From assembly GCA_965199705.1 (NCBI GenBank), contig OZ241359.1, positions 2,604,001 through 2,668,000 on the forward strand: a stretch of DNA of 64,000 bases, read 5' to 3'. Of this stretch, positions 33,876-42,990 are shown piece by piece (position 1 is the first letter of the stretch; the number at the start of each line of letters is the position of its first letter). The notes below the pieces were generated by a model. It was not told the origin of the DNA, did not search any database, and saw nothing but the letters and a program-made list of their open reading frames with translations. The position numbers were made by a program, and so were the translations under genes. This DNA comes from Azophilus sp965199705 (GTDB lineage Bacteria > Pseudomonadota > Gammaproteobacteria > Pseudomonadales > Azotimanducaceae).

Positions 33876-35081
33876 ATGAGCTTTCAGTCACCCCACATGC
33901 AGGTCGCGCAGAATTGCAACGCCCCCCGGCCCGCGCCCAGGGGCCCTCGTTCCGCGCGTCGGGCCGGTGCAGCACCGGCCACCGGCGCCAACGCAAGCGC
34001 CACAATCTTCGGAAATCCGGAATTCGACAGCCACGAGCAGATCATTTTTGGCCATGATCGAGGCAGCGGCCTCAAGGCGATCATCGCCATACACGACACC
34101 CGCCTCGGGGCAGCAGCCGGTGGTTGCCGCATGCACCCCTACACCTCTGAGCAGCAAGCGCTTGCCGATGTGCTGCGCCTGTCGCGCGGCATGACCTACA
34201 AGTCGGCGCTCGCGGCACTGCCGTTCGGCGGCGGCAAGTCCGTCATCCTCGGTGACCCACGCACGGACAAGAGCGAGGCGCTGTGGCACGCCATGGGCGA
34301 TCTGGTGGAAAGCCTCGGCGGCCGCTACCTCATCGGTGAAGATGCAGGCACCACCGTCGCCGACCTGCGCACAGTCTCGGAACGCACCCGATACGCCGGT
34401 GGCGTGCAACCAGACGCCGAACATCAGGGCGATCCCTCGCCCACCACAGCGCACGGCGTGTGCGTGGCGGTGCATACAGCGGTTCGCCATTACCTGGGCG
34501 CAGATTCCCTCAAGGGCGTGCGCATCGCGATCCAGGGCCTGGGCAAGGTCGGATTCCACCTGGCCGGCGAGCTGGTTCGGGCCGGCGCAAGGGTATGGGG
34601 CGCAGATGTGGATGCGCGTAATGTACAGCGGGCCGTGGAGGCGTTTGGCGTGACGCCCACTGATCCGGCGGAACTCCTGCAACTGGACGTGGACGTATTG
34701 GCGCCCTGCGCCCTGGGCGGAGTTCTGACTCGGCAGAGCATCAACGGGCTGAAGGCGCGCATCATTGCCGGCGCCGCCAACAACCAGCTCGCCAGCAACG
34801 ATCTGGCCGACCACCTGCACGAGCGCGGCATCCTCTACTGCCCGGACTTTCTCATCAACGCAGGCGGCATCATTGACATTCACCATCAACGCCAGGGTAC
34901 CGAACGGCGCCAGATTCTCGCGGACGTCGAACGCATCGGCCCGCGACTGAAGCAGGCCTTGACCCTGGCCGCCACCGAAGGAACCTCACCGCACCAAATC
35001 GCCGAAGCCATGGCGGAAGAACGTTTGAATGCCGCGCCGACAGGGGCTCGTCAGCCCGAGCGCGGCGCCCGATCGGGGTAG
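33876..35081 (+). CDS. Leucine/phenylalanine-type amino acid dehydrogenase (Glu/Leu/Phe/Val dehydrogenase family)
   Basis: 401 residues. After a low-complexity N-terminus of about 42 residues, the catalytic domain shows GAAAGGCRMHPY and the lysine segments GMTYKSALAALPFGGGKSV. The NAD domain shows IQGLGKVGFHLA. PDFLINAGGIID closes the fold. It oxidatively deaminates a branched-chain or aromatic amino acid to the 2-oxo acid. The length beyond the usual 350-365 residues comes from the N-terminal tail; a later start is possible but no good alternative is seen. Confidence 0.9.
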   Translation: MSFQSPHMQVAQNCNAPRPAPRGPRSARRAGAAPATGANASATIFGNPEFDSHEQIIFGHDRGSGLKAIIAIHDTRLGAAAGGCRMHPYTSEQQALADVLRLSRGMTYKSALAALPFGGGKSVILGDPRTDKSEALWHAMGDLVESLGGRYLIGEDAGTTVADLRTVSERTRYAGGVQPDAEHQGDPSPTTAHGVCVAVHTAVRHYLGADSLKGVRIAIQGLGKVGFHLAGELVRAGARVWGADVDARNVQRAVEAFGVTPTDPAELLQLDVDVLAPCALGGVLTRQSINGLKARIIAGAANNQLASNDLADHLHERGILYCPDFLINAGGIIDIHHQRQGTERRQILADVERIGPRLKQALTLAATEGTSPHQIAEAMAEERLNAAPTGARQPERGARSG

Positions 35082-35104
35082 GCGCCCGGATTGGCGCCCG
35101 GATT
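35081..35104 (+). repeat. 12-bp tandem duplication
   Basis: GGCGCCCGGATT occurs twice in tandem at the stop codon of the amino-acid dehydrogenase gene. Confidence 0.7.
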
Positions 35105-35638
35105 GGAATTGATTCAGTCGAATCAGCCTGTTATGCTTTCGCGCCAATTGAGATGATGCTCTGCTCTCCGAGTCCGATGACGAAACTGTCATCGGCCCGA
35201 AGCTCGGGTTCGGAGAGGCGCGCGGGCAGAAGGGCCCGCCACTGCAAGCCGACAGCCGCAGCCACGGGGTATCATCAGCGGCATAAGGGCTTGCAGGCGT
35301 AGTAACCAAAGAAGGCCAGCGTCTGCGGAAACAGCATAGCTGGAACGGAATAGCGAACACGAGGATCGGCGTTGCGCAATATCAAGGCGTGGCGCCAGTC
35401 GCAGACTGTCACAATCGACGACCATCCGATAGCCGTTGCCCAAAGCGATGTGAAACCAGATCCCGAATGATTGCAGGCCGCGTGCGCCGACGCCTCCCTC
35501 AGGCATCCGCTTGCTTTCTCATCTCGGGCCATCGCTGTAACGGCCTCATGCCAGGCGCCGCCGCTCGGCTTGGTCTCGCCCTGTCCGTTCCCCTGTTTGC
35601 CGCTGCCGCATGACAAAGAGACAAACAAGGAACGCAAC
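35105..35638 (+). promoter_or_regulatory. Long leader region of rne
   Basis: More than 500 bp without a convincing gene separate the upstream stop codon from rne. In E. coli the rne leader is about 360 nt and its folded elements let RNase E tune its own mRNA. Here a compact three-stem fold lies at 35164-35217. The promoter is probably upstream of it. The AAGGAA site before the ATG at 35639 is the ribosome binding site. Confidence 0.6.
35164..35217 (+). ncRNA. Predicted three-way-junction RNA in the rne leader
   Basis: The outer stem pairs CTCTCCGA (35164-35171) with TCGGAGAG (35210-35217). Inside, CCGATGAC/GTCATCGG (35174-35181 with 35188-35195, loop GAAACT) and CCCGA/TCGGG (35196-35200 with 35204-35208) form two hairpins. 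All 21 base pairs are perfect and nested. It may be the RNase E feedback element or a small RNA. Confidence 0.6.
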
Positions 35639-38305
35639 ATGAAACGAATGCTCATCAACGCCACCCATCCGGAAGAGTTGAGGGTGGCCCTGGCCGACGG
35701 CCAGAAGCTCTATGACCTGGACATCGAAAACCGACATCACATTCAGAAGCAAGGCAACATTTACAAGGCGAAGGTGATTCGCATCGAAGGCAGCCTGGAA
35801 GCTGCCTTTGTCGATTACGGGCCGGAAAAACGCGGCTTTCTGCCATTGAAGGCAATTGCCATCCCGGAAGGAAAGACGCCAGCGAGCGGCTCCAGGCAAA
35901 TTCAGGATCTCCTGCAAGAAGGCCAGGAGATCATCATTCAGGTAGAGAAGGAAGAACGCGGCGCCAAGGGCGCCGCCGTCAGCACCTTCATTGCGCTGGC
36001 CGGCCGCTACCTGGTGCTGATGCCCACGGACCCGAGAGCAGGCGGCGTATCGCGTCGCGTGGCGGTGAACGAACGCAGCCAGTTGCGCGAAATTCTGTCA
36101 CAGCTCGTCCTGCCAGCCGGCATGGGGGTCATCATCCGCACCGCCGGCGTCGGGCGCAGTGTCGAAGAACTGCAGTGGGATATCGACTATCTGATCAAAC
36201 TGTGGGAAGCCATCCTTGTCGCCAGCGAGCGAGAACAGGCGCCCCGCCTGCTGTATGCCGAGAACAACCTGATCCTGAGAGCAATTCGCGACTACCTCGG
36301 CCAGGACATCCGCGAGATTGTCATCGACAGCCGGGAGGCCCATGACGAAGCGCGGGCCTTCATCGAGCAGGTCATGCCCAATTTCCTGCCGCGTTTGAAG
36401 CTGTACGAACACCCGGTGCCTCTGTTCAGCCGCTATCAGATCGAGAGCCAGATCGGCGGCGCCCTGAATCGAACCGTGCGCCTGCCGTCCGGAGGCTCCA
36501 TCGCCCTGGATCTGACCGAAGCATTGATGGCGATCGACATCAATTCTGCGCGGGCCACCAAGGGCGAGGGCATCGAAGAAACCGCACTCGCCACCAATCT
36601 GGAGGCGGCAGAGGAAATCGGGCGGCAACTGCGACTGCGCGACGTGGGCGGGCTGATCGTGATCGACTTTATCGACATGGCCAGCAGCGAAAATCAGCAG
36701 GCAGTGGAAAATACCCTGCGCAACGCCGTCAAGCAGGACCGCGCCCGAGTGCAGATGAGCCGCATTTCCCAATTCGGGCTGTTGCAGATGTCGCGGCAGC
36801 GACTCAGGCCCTCGCTGGAAGAGTTGACAACGGAGATCTGCCCGCGCTGTAGCGGCCAGGGTCGCATACAGGACCTGAACTCGTTGTCGCTGGCGATACT
36901 TCGCGTCATCGAAGAAGAGGCGTTCAAGGAAGGGAGCGCGCGCGTGCGCGCCCTGGCGCCGCTCTCGGTCGCCGCCTTCCTGCTGAATGAAAAGCGCGCC
37001 GAGGTAGCAGAAATAGAAAACCGCACCGGCGCGGATGTCATCATCGTCCCCAACGTCAACATGGAAACGCCACAGTACGAGATCGAGCGCATACGCCGGG
37101 ATGCCGACGCCGTACAGGATGCCCAGCCGAGCTACGAACTGACCGAGCGGGTGTTGGAAAGCACGCCGGAGGCGGTTCCGGAACCTGGGCAACAAGCCGC
37201 CGTGGAGCATCCCTCCGTGGCTCGCGTCGCGCCCCCGGCAGCAGCAGCGCCGGGAGACACCGTTGATGGCGAAGCAGACGGCGCCGGTCGCTGGCTCGGT
37301 GTCTTCCAGAGTGTGCTGAGAGCGCTCTTTGCAGAAAACCCGGATCCGTCCGAGGCAGCCGGGGCAAGGCCCCGGGCCAGCAAGCAAAAAGCGAAACGCG
37401 GCGCCACTGCGGGCAAGGCATCCGGACGCAGTCGCGCCAGGCGCAAGAAGGACAGTGCCGAACCAGCGCCAGAGCGAGCGAGCAAACGCAAGGCAGAGCC
37501 GAAGGCCCGCGCGGAACGAGGCGCCGCCGATGAAGGCGGCAAGTCGAGACGCTCAGAGCAAACTGAACAGGCCAGTGCGCCGCAGGACACCGAACGCCCC
37601 GGCGCCCGTCCAGGCCGACGACACCCAGCGCGTCGCGGCAGGCAGAAGTCAGGGCAGTCCGGCCGGGCGTCGGCTGAGCAGTCGCGGCAAGCCTCGGCCG
37701 AATCCGGAACGCCGGCGCCGGATGCAGCTTCGGCAGAGAATGATTCACCGGCATCTGCTGCTGCGCCGGCCACGCGAGCGACGGGCGCGACCGGGCAATC
37801 CGAGAATCAGGCCGATGCCGGAAAGGGAAGGGAGCAACGTGGCGGGCGTAGTCGGCGGTCTCGGAAGCCAGCGCCCGAAAGTACTTCAGGCAAGGTTCAG
37901 TCGAGCCAACCGGAAGACCCCGCAACAGCCGACGCGGATGCGCAATACCGAGCGCCCAGCGAGGAAACGCTGGCTCGAAGCAAGCGACGCCCGAAACGGG
38001 ACCGATCGCAGATCGCCGAGAACCTGGCGCAGGCGAACCGGTCTTCGGTGCGACCACCGAGCCAGAGTGCGCAAGTCACGCAAGCGGCTGACGGCGGCGC
38101 GGATGCCGGGCAGATGCCGGCAAGCGAACAGACGACGCCAGCCGCGGCCGCTTCGGATGGACGCCAGGCAAAGCCCGAGCATCCGGCTTCGGCATCAGCG
38201 GCGGATGCAGAGACGGCGCAAAAGCCCCAGGGGCGGGCGGCCAACGACCCACGCGAAATGCGCAGAGCGGCTGCTGAGGAAACACAGGCAACGGCGGACG
38301 CCTGA
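35639..38305 (+). CDS. rne: Ribonuclease E
   Basis: 888 residues from the ATG at 35639; the frame is open further 5' but the conserved start MKRMLINATHPEELRVAL fixes it. An S1 domain (about residues 35-125) is followed by the 5'-sensor and DNase-I-like regions, with catalytic aspartates in ALDLTEALMAIDINS and VIDFIDM. The zinc-link CPRCSGQG is near residue 400. From about residue 510 the protein is low-complexity and rich in Arg, Ala, Gln and Glu, as in degradosome scaffolds. It is shorter than E. coli RNase E (1061). It initiates mRNA decay and matures rRNA and tRNA. Confidence 0.96.
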   Translation: MKRMLINATHPEELRVALADGQKLYDLDIENRHHIQKQGNIYKAKVIRIEGSLEAAFVDYGPEKRGFLPLKAIAIPEGKTPASGSRQIQDLLQEGQEIIIQVEKEERGAKGAAVSTFIALAGRYLVLMPTDPRAGGVSRRVAVNERSQLREILSQLVLPAGMGVIIRTAGVGRSVEELQWDIDYLIKLWEAILVASEREQAPRLLYAENNLILRAIRDYLGQDIREIVIDSREAHDEARAFIEQVMPNFLPRLKLYEHPVPLFSRYQIESQIGGALNRTVRLPSGGSIALDLTEALMAIDINSARATKGEGIEETALATNLEAAEEIGRQLRLRDVGGLIVIDFIDMASSENQQAVENTLRNAVKQDRARVQMSRISQFGLLQMSRQRLRPSLEELTTEICPRCSGQGRIQDLNSLSLAILRVIEEEAFKEGSARVRALAPLSVAAFLLNEKRAEVAEIENRTGADVIIVPNVNMETPQYEIERIRRDADAVQDAQPSYELTERVLESTPEAVPEPGQQAAVEHPSVARVAPPAAAAPGDTVDGEADGAGRWLGVFQSVLRALFAENPDPSEAAGARPRASKQKAKRGATAGKASGRSRARRKKDSAEPAPERASKRKAEPKARAERGAADEGGKSRRSEQTEQASAPQDTERPGARPGRRHPARRGRQKSGQSGRASAEQSRQASAESGTPAPDAASAENDSPASAAAPATRATGATGQSENQADAGKGREQRGGRSRRSRKPAPESTSGKVQSSQPEDPATADADAQYRAPSEETLARSKRRPKRDRSQIAENLAQANRSSVRPPSQSAQVTQAADGGADAGQMPASEQTTPAAAASDGRQAKPEHPASASAADAETAQKPQGRAANDPREMRRAAAEETQATADA

Positions 38306-38316
38306 CGGCGGGCTGG

Positions 38317-38343
38317 CCCGGATACTGCGCCAGGGGCCGTCAT
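38317..38343 (+). repeat. Dispersed intergenic repeat, copy 2
   Basis: CCCGGATACTGCGCCAGGGG followed by CCGTCAT, 24 of 27 positions identical to 2578-2604. A GGCCC/GGGCC stem (38315-38319 with 38333-38337) is possible. It lies between rne and the convergent murB and reaches the murB stop codon. Confidence 0.45.
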
Positions 38344-39326
38344 TCCGCCAGACAGTCTGGCTCGTACTCCAGCGACACGCCAAACCGGCGCTGCACGGAC
38401 TCGGCGATCTGCTCGCTCAGGCGCAGGAAATCCCGTCCGCTCGCCCGTCCGCGGTTGACCAGCACCAGTGGTTGGCGGCGCCAGACAGCAACATCGCCCA
38501 CCTGCCTGCCCTTCCACCCGCACAGGTCGATCAACTGCGCGGCTGCGAGCTTGACGCCGCCGGCAGCCGGATAAGCAACCAGGGCAGGCTCTTCAGCACG
38601 CAAGGCGGCGGCCTGATCGGCCACGACCACCGGGTTCTTGAAGAAACTGCCAACGTTTCCGCAGCGCCGCGGATCCGGTAGCTTGCGGCGACGAATGCGG
38701 ATGATGGCTTCCGCCACCGCCCGGGCATCGACATGCGCACCTGAGCGCCGAGCCAATTCTGTTGCGACATCGGGGTAGTCCAGCACCGCCGGGGCATCCG
38801 CGGCCAGTTTCAGGGTCACGGAAAGCACCACCATTGCACCCGGATTGCGACGAAAGATGCTGTCTCGGTAACCGAATTCGCATTCTGGCGCGGTCAGGGC
38901 GCGAACTGCGCCGGTGTCCCGGTCGAATACGCGAACACTGTCCACCCGGCTCGCGAGCTCCACACCGTAAGCGCCTATGTTCTGAATGGGCGCGGCGCCG
39001 ACTCGACCCGGAATCAGGGCCAGATTCTCGAGCCCGCCCAACCCCTGGCCGAGGCTGTAGCGCACCAGACCATGCCAGCTTTCACCCGCAGCGGCGTCCA
39101 GCAAGACTGTATCGCCACGGCAACGGCAACGAATACCCCGCCAGGCAACAATCAGAACGGGCCGCAGCAAGCGCTCCGGCAGCACCAGATTGCTGCGACC
39201 GCCGACAATGAGCGCTTGCGGGCCGGCGCGCGCCAGAGCTGCCGGCAGATCAGCCTCGCGCCGCACCACTTCCAGATGCGGCACACGACAGGGTACGCCG
39301 AGCGTATTGCTCAGTGTGTGCGACAT
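38340..39326 (-). CDS. murB: UDP-N-acetylenolpyruvoylglucosamine reductase
   Basis: 328 residues from the ATG at 39326, which overlaps kdsB by 16 bases; another ATG at 39344 is possible. It reduces UDP-GlcNAc-enolpyruvate to UDP-MurNAc with NADPH and FAD. Motifs are GGRSNLVL, LENLALIPGRVGAAPIQNIG, the catalytic-serine loop GSFFKNPVV and a C-terminal glutamate region. It is the type I (E. coli-like) form. It is last in the galU-msbA/lpxK-kdsB-murB operon. Confidence 0.96.
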   Translation of the reverse strand: MSHTLSNTLGVPCRVPHLEVVRREADLPAALARAGPQALIVGGRSNLVLPERLLRPVLIVAWRGIRCRCRGDTVLLDAAAGESWHGLVRYSLGQGLGGLENLALIPGRVGAAPIQNIGAYGVELASRVDSVRVFDRDTGAVRALTAPECEFGYRDSIFRRNPGAMVVLSVTLKLAADAPAVLDYPDVATELARRSGAHVDARAVAEAIIRIRRRKLPDPRRCGNVGSFFKNPVVVADQAAALRAEEPALVAYPAAGGVKLAAAQLIDLCGWKGRQVGDVAVWRRQPLVLVNRGRASGRDFLRLSEQIAESVQRRFGVSLEYEPDCLAE

Positions 39327-40069
39327 GGGCCGACCTGCGGCCATAGCCTGCGCACCCGCTCCAGGTCTGCCTCCGTGTCCACCCCGCCCGGAACCGGCTG
39401 AGCGGCCTCAAGCACTTGTATGGCAAGGCCGGCTTCGAGCGCGCGCAGCTGTTCCAGGCGTTCGATCTGTTCCAGTGGGCTGGGCGGCAGGGCCACGAAT
39501 CGGCGCAGTGACGTCAGGCGATAGCCGTAGAGACCTATGTGGCGTCGCCAGGTCCGGTTGACTTCCCGGCGCCTGGAACAGGGAATGCCAGCGCGGGAAA
39601 AGTAGAGCGCCTGACCATCCGCCCGACAAACCACCTTGACCACATTTGGATCCGACAGCGCCGCCGGCTCGGCAACGGTCGCGCAGAGGGTCACGATACC
39701 GGGCGAGGCGCCCGCCGCCAAGGCATCCGCCACCTGACGAATCGCCGCCGGCGGCATCAGGGGTTCATCGCCCTGCAGGTTGATGATGATTGTCTCATCG
39801 TCCCAACCTGCCCGGGCCGCCACCTCCGCCACCCGGTCCGTTCCGGAAACATGCGCCGGGCGAGTCAGTTCAGCTGCCACACCCGCGCCTTCCGCAGCGG
39901 CCAGAATGCGGGCGTCGTCCGTCGCTACCCGCACCTCGTCAGCGCCCGAGGCCAATGCTGCGGCAGCCACGCGCACCACCATGGGGGCGCCACAAATATC
40001 CGCCAGCGGCTTTCCCGGCAAGCGTTGCGAGCCGTAACGCGCCGGAATCACCACCTTGAATCCGCTCAC
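39311..40069 (-). CDS. kdsB: CMP-Kdo synthetase (3-deoxy-manno-octulosonate cytidylyltransferase)
   Basis: 252 residues. It activates Kdo as CMP-Kdo for the lipopolysaccharide inner core. The nucleotide-binding motif is IPARYGSQRLPGKPL, and NLQGDEPLMP and WRRHIGLYGY are conserved. The start codon overlaps the stop of the msbA-lpxK fusion by four bases. Confidence 0.97.
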   Translation of the reverse strand: MSGFKVVIPARYGSQRLPGKPLADICGAPMVVRVAAAALASGADEVRVATDDARILAAAEGAGVAAELTRPAHVSGTDRVAEVAARAGWDDETIIINLQGDEPLMPPAAIRQVADALAAGASPGIVTLCATVAEPAALSDPNVVKVVCRADGQALYFSRAGIPCSRRREVNRTWRRHIGLYGYRLTSLRRFVALPPSPLEQIERLEQLRALEAGLAIQVLEAAQPVPGGVDTEADLERVRRLWPQVGPCRTH

Positions 40070-42990
40070 AGAAGGCCCCGCGCTTCCAGCAAGGCGGCAA
40101 GAGACGCCTGCGAGGCGTCATCAAGGTCAGCGGATACGACCAGCTGCCAGCAGTGACCGAGAGGGGTCGGCAGTCGCCGCAGCTTGACGGCGTCCTTTTC
40201 AGTGCAGACAACCGGCGCATCGTCGAAGCCGATTTCGGAACCGTTGAATGCGTGATGATCGCGCCAGGCGTGGAGGATGGGGCTGACGCCAAGATCGATC
40301 AACGTCTGGCCAAGCTGTTCTGGCCGGGCAATTCCGGCGACCGCGTGCACTTGTGGATAATGCGATGCAAACTCGGCCGGCGTCAGCCGACTGCCATCGC
40401 CGACATTGATGAACTCGTCCGGTTGCAGGCGCATCAATGCGGCGCCTGGCGCAAGCGCGCTGGCTCGGCCCTTGACCACCACCCAATCCACTTCCCGAAG
40501 ACGCGCCAGCGGCTCACGCAGGGGGCCAGCCGGCAGCAAGCGGCCGTTGCCGACGCCCGCCTGGCCGTCCAGAACCGCGACTTCCACATCCCTGGCGAGC
40601 GCATGGTGCTGCAATCCGTCATCACTGATGATGACATCCACCGACTCGGCGGCGAGCAGCGCCTGCACGGCCAGAGGCCGCTGGCCGCACACTGCCACCG
40701 GACAACCGCTGCGCCTTGCAAGCAGCACAGGTTCATCACCATACCGGCGCGGGTCGGCATCGGTATTCGGAACCAGCAACGGCTGCCTGAGCGCCTGCCC
40801 ACCATAGCCTCGGGCAACAATGCCGGGGCGCTTGCCACGCGCCTTCAACCAGGCGGCCAGCCAGAGCGTCAGCGGTGTCTTGCCGCTGCCACCAATGCTG
40901 ATGCCGCCCACCACCAGCACCGGCGCCGGCGCTCGCCATGCGCTTCTTGACTGCCGGCGCCGACGCCAGCGCACGAGCTGGCCGAATAACCAGGCGCCGG
41001 GCAAGAGCGCGTGTGAGGCCCAGCGCTCTGCGGGCCCTGCGCCGTACCAGATGCGTTCCGGCCACGGCGGGCGGACCACAGGCGAGATCCCGGGCACCGG
41101 CGGCGGCTTCTCGCTGACGTCGCCGGAATCAGCTTTGGAAGGGGGTCCATGCGCCACACGGTGCAGCTGCGCAAAGAGGCCATCCCGGGCAAGCAGGCTG
41201 GCGTGATCGCCTTGTTCGGCAATCCGGCCTGCATCCAGAACGTGGATACAGTCTGCCCGTTCTACCGTTGACAGCCGGTGGGTGATGACCAGTGTGGTGC
41301 GAGCCGCCGGACTTTCACCGGGTCGGTGCTCGTCCGCTGGCCGGGAGGCGCCCTGGCCAGCTTCAGGCAGGCGGCCTCGATCGGCTTCCAGAGCCGCCAG
41401 AATCCGGGCTTCGGATTCGCTGTCGAGCGCCGCTGTGGCTTCGTCGAGAATCAGGATCGGCGCCTGTTTGAGCAGTGCCCGGGCCAGGGCGATGCGTTGT
41501 CTTTGCCCGCCGGAAAGACGCAGGCCCTGATCGCCGACGCCGGTTTCCAGGCCGTCCGGCAAGGCGCGCACGAACTCGTCGGCGCCCGCCTGCCGGAGCG
41601 CCGACCAGATCGCCGAGTCGTCAGCGTCCGCCAGGCCGCCGTAGGCGATGTTGGCGCGCAATGTGTCGTTCAGCAGCGTGACCTGCTGGCCAACCAGGGC
41701 GATTTGCCGACGCAGGTCTGCCTTGGCATATTCCCGAACCGGCACGCCGTCGATGAGAATTTCACCCTGATCGGGTTCGTAGAAGCGCGGAATCAGGTTG
41801 GCGAGCGAGGACTTGCCGCTGCCGGATCGGCCAACCAGCGCAACGGTGGCGCCGGCCTGGGCTTCGAAATCGATCCCGCGCAGGGCGCCGGCAGATTGCC
41901 CCGGATAGGCAAAGTGCACGCCACGAAACTCGATGTGTCCGCGCACGCGCTCTGGCTTTCGAACACCGTTGTCTTCTTCCGGCGCTTGATCGAGCTGCGC
42001 AAAGACGTCGCTGGCGGCTGCCAGCCCCCGCTGCAGACGGGCGTTCACCTCCGTCAGCTTGCGCACGGGCCTCGCCAGCATCCCCGTGAGCCCAAGAAAG
42101 ATCACGAGATCGCCGGTTGACAGCTCCTTGCCCAATCCGGTCCCGGCCAACAAGGCGATCAGCAGGGCAGCGGCAGCAACAATGAAAATCTGGATCAGCT
42201 GGGTGCTGACCGTCTTGGTCATCACCATCCTGATGTTGCGCCGGCGGTTGGCACGGCTGGCCCGCTCGAAACGCGCCCGCTCATAAGCCTCGCCGCCAAA
42301 GATGCGCGTCATCCGGTAGCCGGATACCGCCTCCGACACCAGATGCGTCAGGTCGGCCATGGCGCCCTGGATGCGCCGGGCAATGGCGCGGAAGCGCCGG
42401 CTGGCGTACAGCGCCACAGCCGCCACGATTGGCGCCGACGCGAGAAAGACCAGCGTCAGAATCGCACTCAGATACAGCATGTAGCCGACAAAGATCAGCA
42501 CTTTCCCGCCATCCTGGATGATCGACTTCAGCGCGTCCGTGCCCGTGTCACGCAGTTGATCCACATTGAAGGTGATACGTGACACCAGGTGGCCCTGGGT
42601 GCTGGCGTCAAAGAAGACGCCAGGGGCGGTTTGCAACTGGGAAAAGAGCGCCTGACGCAGATTGTGGACCACCGTCAGCGATACCCGACTCAACAACGTC
42701 TCCCCGAGCATGGCGCCGACGCCACGCAGGACCGCTGCGCCCACCAGGGCCAGCGGAATCCGCCAGGCGGCATCGCCGAGCCCGGCCTCCCAGTTGTCGA
42801 TCAGCCCCCCGAACAGGTGCAGAAACCAGGCTTCAGCGCCAGCAGCCGCCAGAAATCCGACCACCGCCAGAGCGAACAGCGCCCAGTAGGGCCGCACCCA
42901 GGTCAGCAGGCGCGCATAGAGCTGCCAACTCCCGGATTGGTCGGACGGCTTGCGTGGCCAGCCCAGTCGCCTGCGACCCATGCCGTTCAC
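40066..42990 (-). CDS. MsbA-LpxK fusion: lipid A flippase joined to tetraacyldisaccharide 4'-kinase
   Basis: 974 residues in one uninterrupted frame. Residues 25-330 are a six-helix exporter domain and 350-612 an ATPase domain: Walker A GRSGSGKSS (387-395), signature LSGGQ (492-496), Walker B ILILDE (512-517), H-loop His571. Together they match MsbA, which flips lipid A core across the inner membrane. A Pro-rich linker (613-640) leads to LpxK (641-974): P-loop ISIGGSGKTPL, GIVARGYGG, SDDGLQHHAL. LpxK phosphorylates the 4' position of the lipid A precursor. msbA and lpxK are usually separate neighbours. A GTG at 41079 could restart LpxK internally. The start is GTG at 42990 (overlapping the galU stop) or ATG at 42981. 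An extra segment of about 22 residues lies before the H-loop. Confidence 0.9.
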   Translation of the reverse strand: MNGMGRRRLGWPRKPSDQSGSWQLYARLLTWVRPYWALFALAVVGFLAAAGAEAWFLHLFGGLIDNWEAGLGDAAWRIPLALVGAAVLRGVGAMLGETLLSRVSLTVVHNLRQALFSQLQTAPGVFFDASTQGHLVSRITFNVDQLRDTGTDALKSIIQDGGKVLIFVGYMLYLSAILTLVFLASAPIVAAVALYASRRFRAIARRIQGAMADLTHLVSEAVSGYRMTRIFGGEAYERARFERASRANRRRNIRMVMTKTVSTQLIQIFIVAAAALLIALLAGTGLGKELSTGDLVIFLGLTGMLARPVRKLTEVNARLQRGLAAASDVFAQLDQAPEEDNGVRKPERVRGHIEFRGVHFAYPGQSAGALRGIDFEAQAGATVALVGRSGSGKSSLANLIPRFYEPDQGEILIDGVPVREYAKADLRRQIALVGQQVTLLNDTLRANIAYGGLADADDSAIWSALRQAGADEFVRALPDGLETGVGDQGLRLSGGQRQRIALARALLKQAPILILDEATAALDSESEARILAALEADRGRLPEAGQGASRPADEHRPGESPAARTTLVITHRLSTVERADCIHVLDAGRIAEQGDHASLLARDGLFAQLHRVAHGPPSKADSGDVSEKPPPVPGISPVVRPPWPERIWYGAGPAERWASHALLPGAWLFGQLVRWRRRRQSRSAWRAPAPVLVVGGISIGGSGKTPLTLWLAAWLKARGKRPGIVARGYGGQALRQPLLVPNTDADPRRYGDEPVLLARRSGCPVAVCGQRPLAVQALLAAESVDVIISDDGLQHHALARDVEVAVLDGQAGVGNGRLLPAGPLREPLARLREVDWVVVKGRASALAPGAALMRLQPDEFINVGDGSRLTPAEFASHYPQVHAVAGIARPEQLGQTLIDLGVSPILHAWRDHHAFNGSEIGFDDAPVVCTEKDAVKLRRLPTPLGHCWQLVVSADLDDASQASLAALLEARGLL

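Noticed and set aside
35173..35190. Hammerhead-ribozyme-like words (CCGATGA followed by GAAAC) in the rne leader
   Set aside because: The core requires CTGATGA with a stem II and a cleavage site; the U is replaced, and the strong hairpins in the same bases compete.
36098..37387. Minus-strand open frame of 429 codons inside rne
   Set aside because: Antisense to the catalytic domain of RNase E, with no recognisable features.
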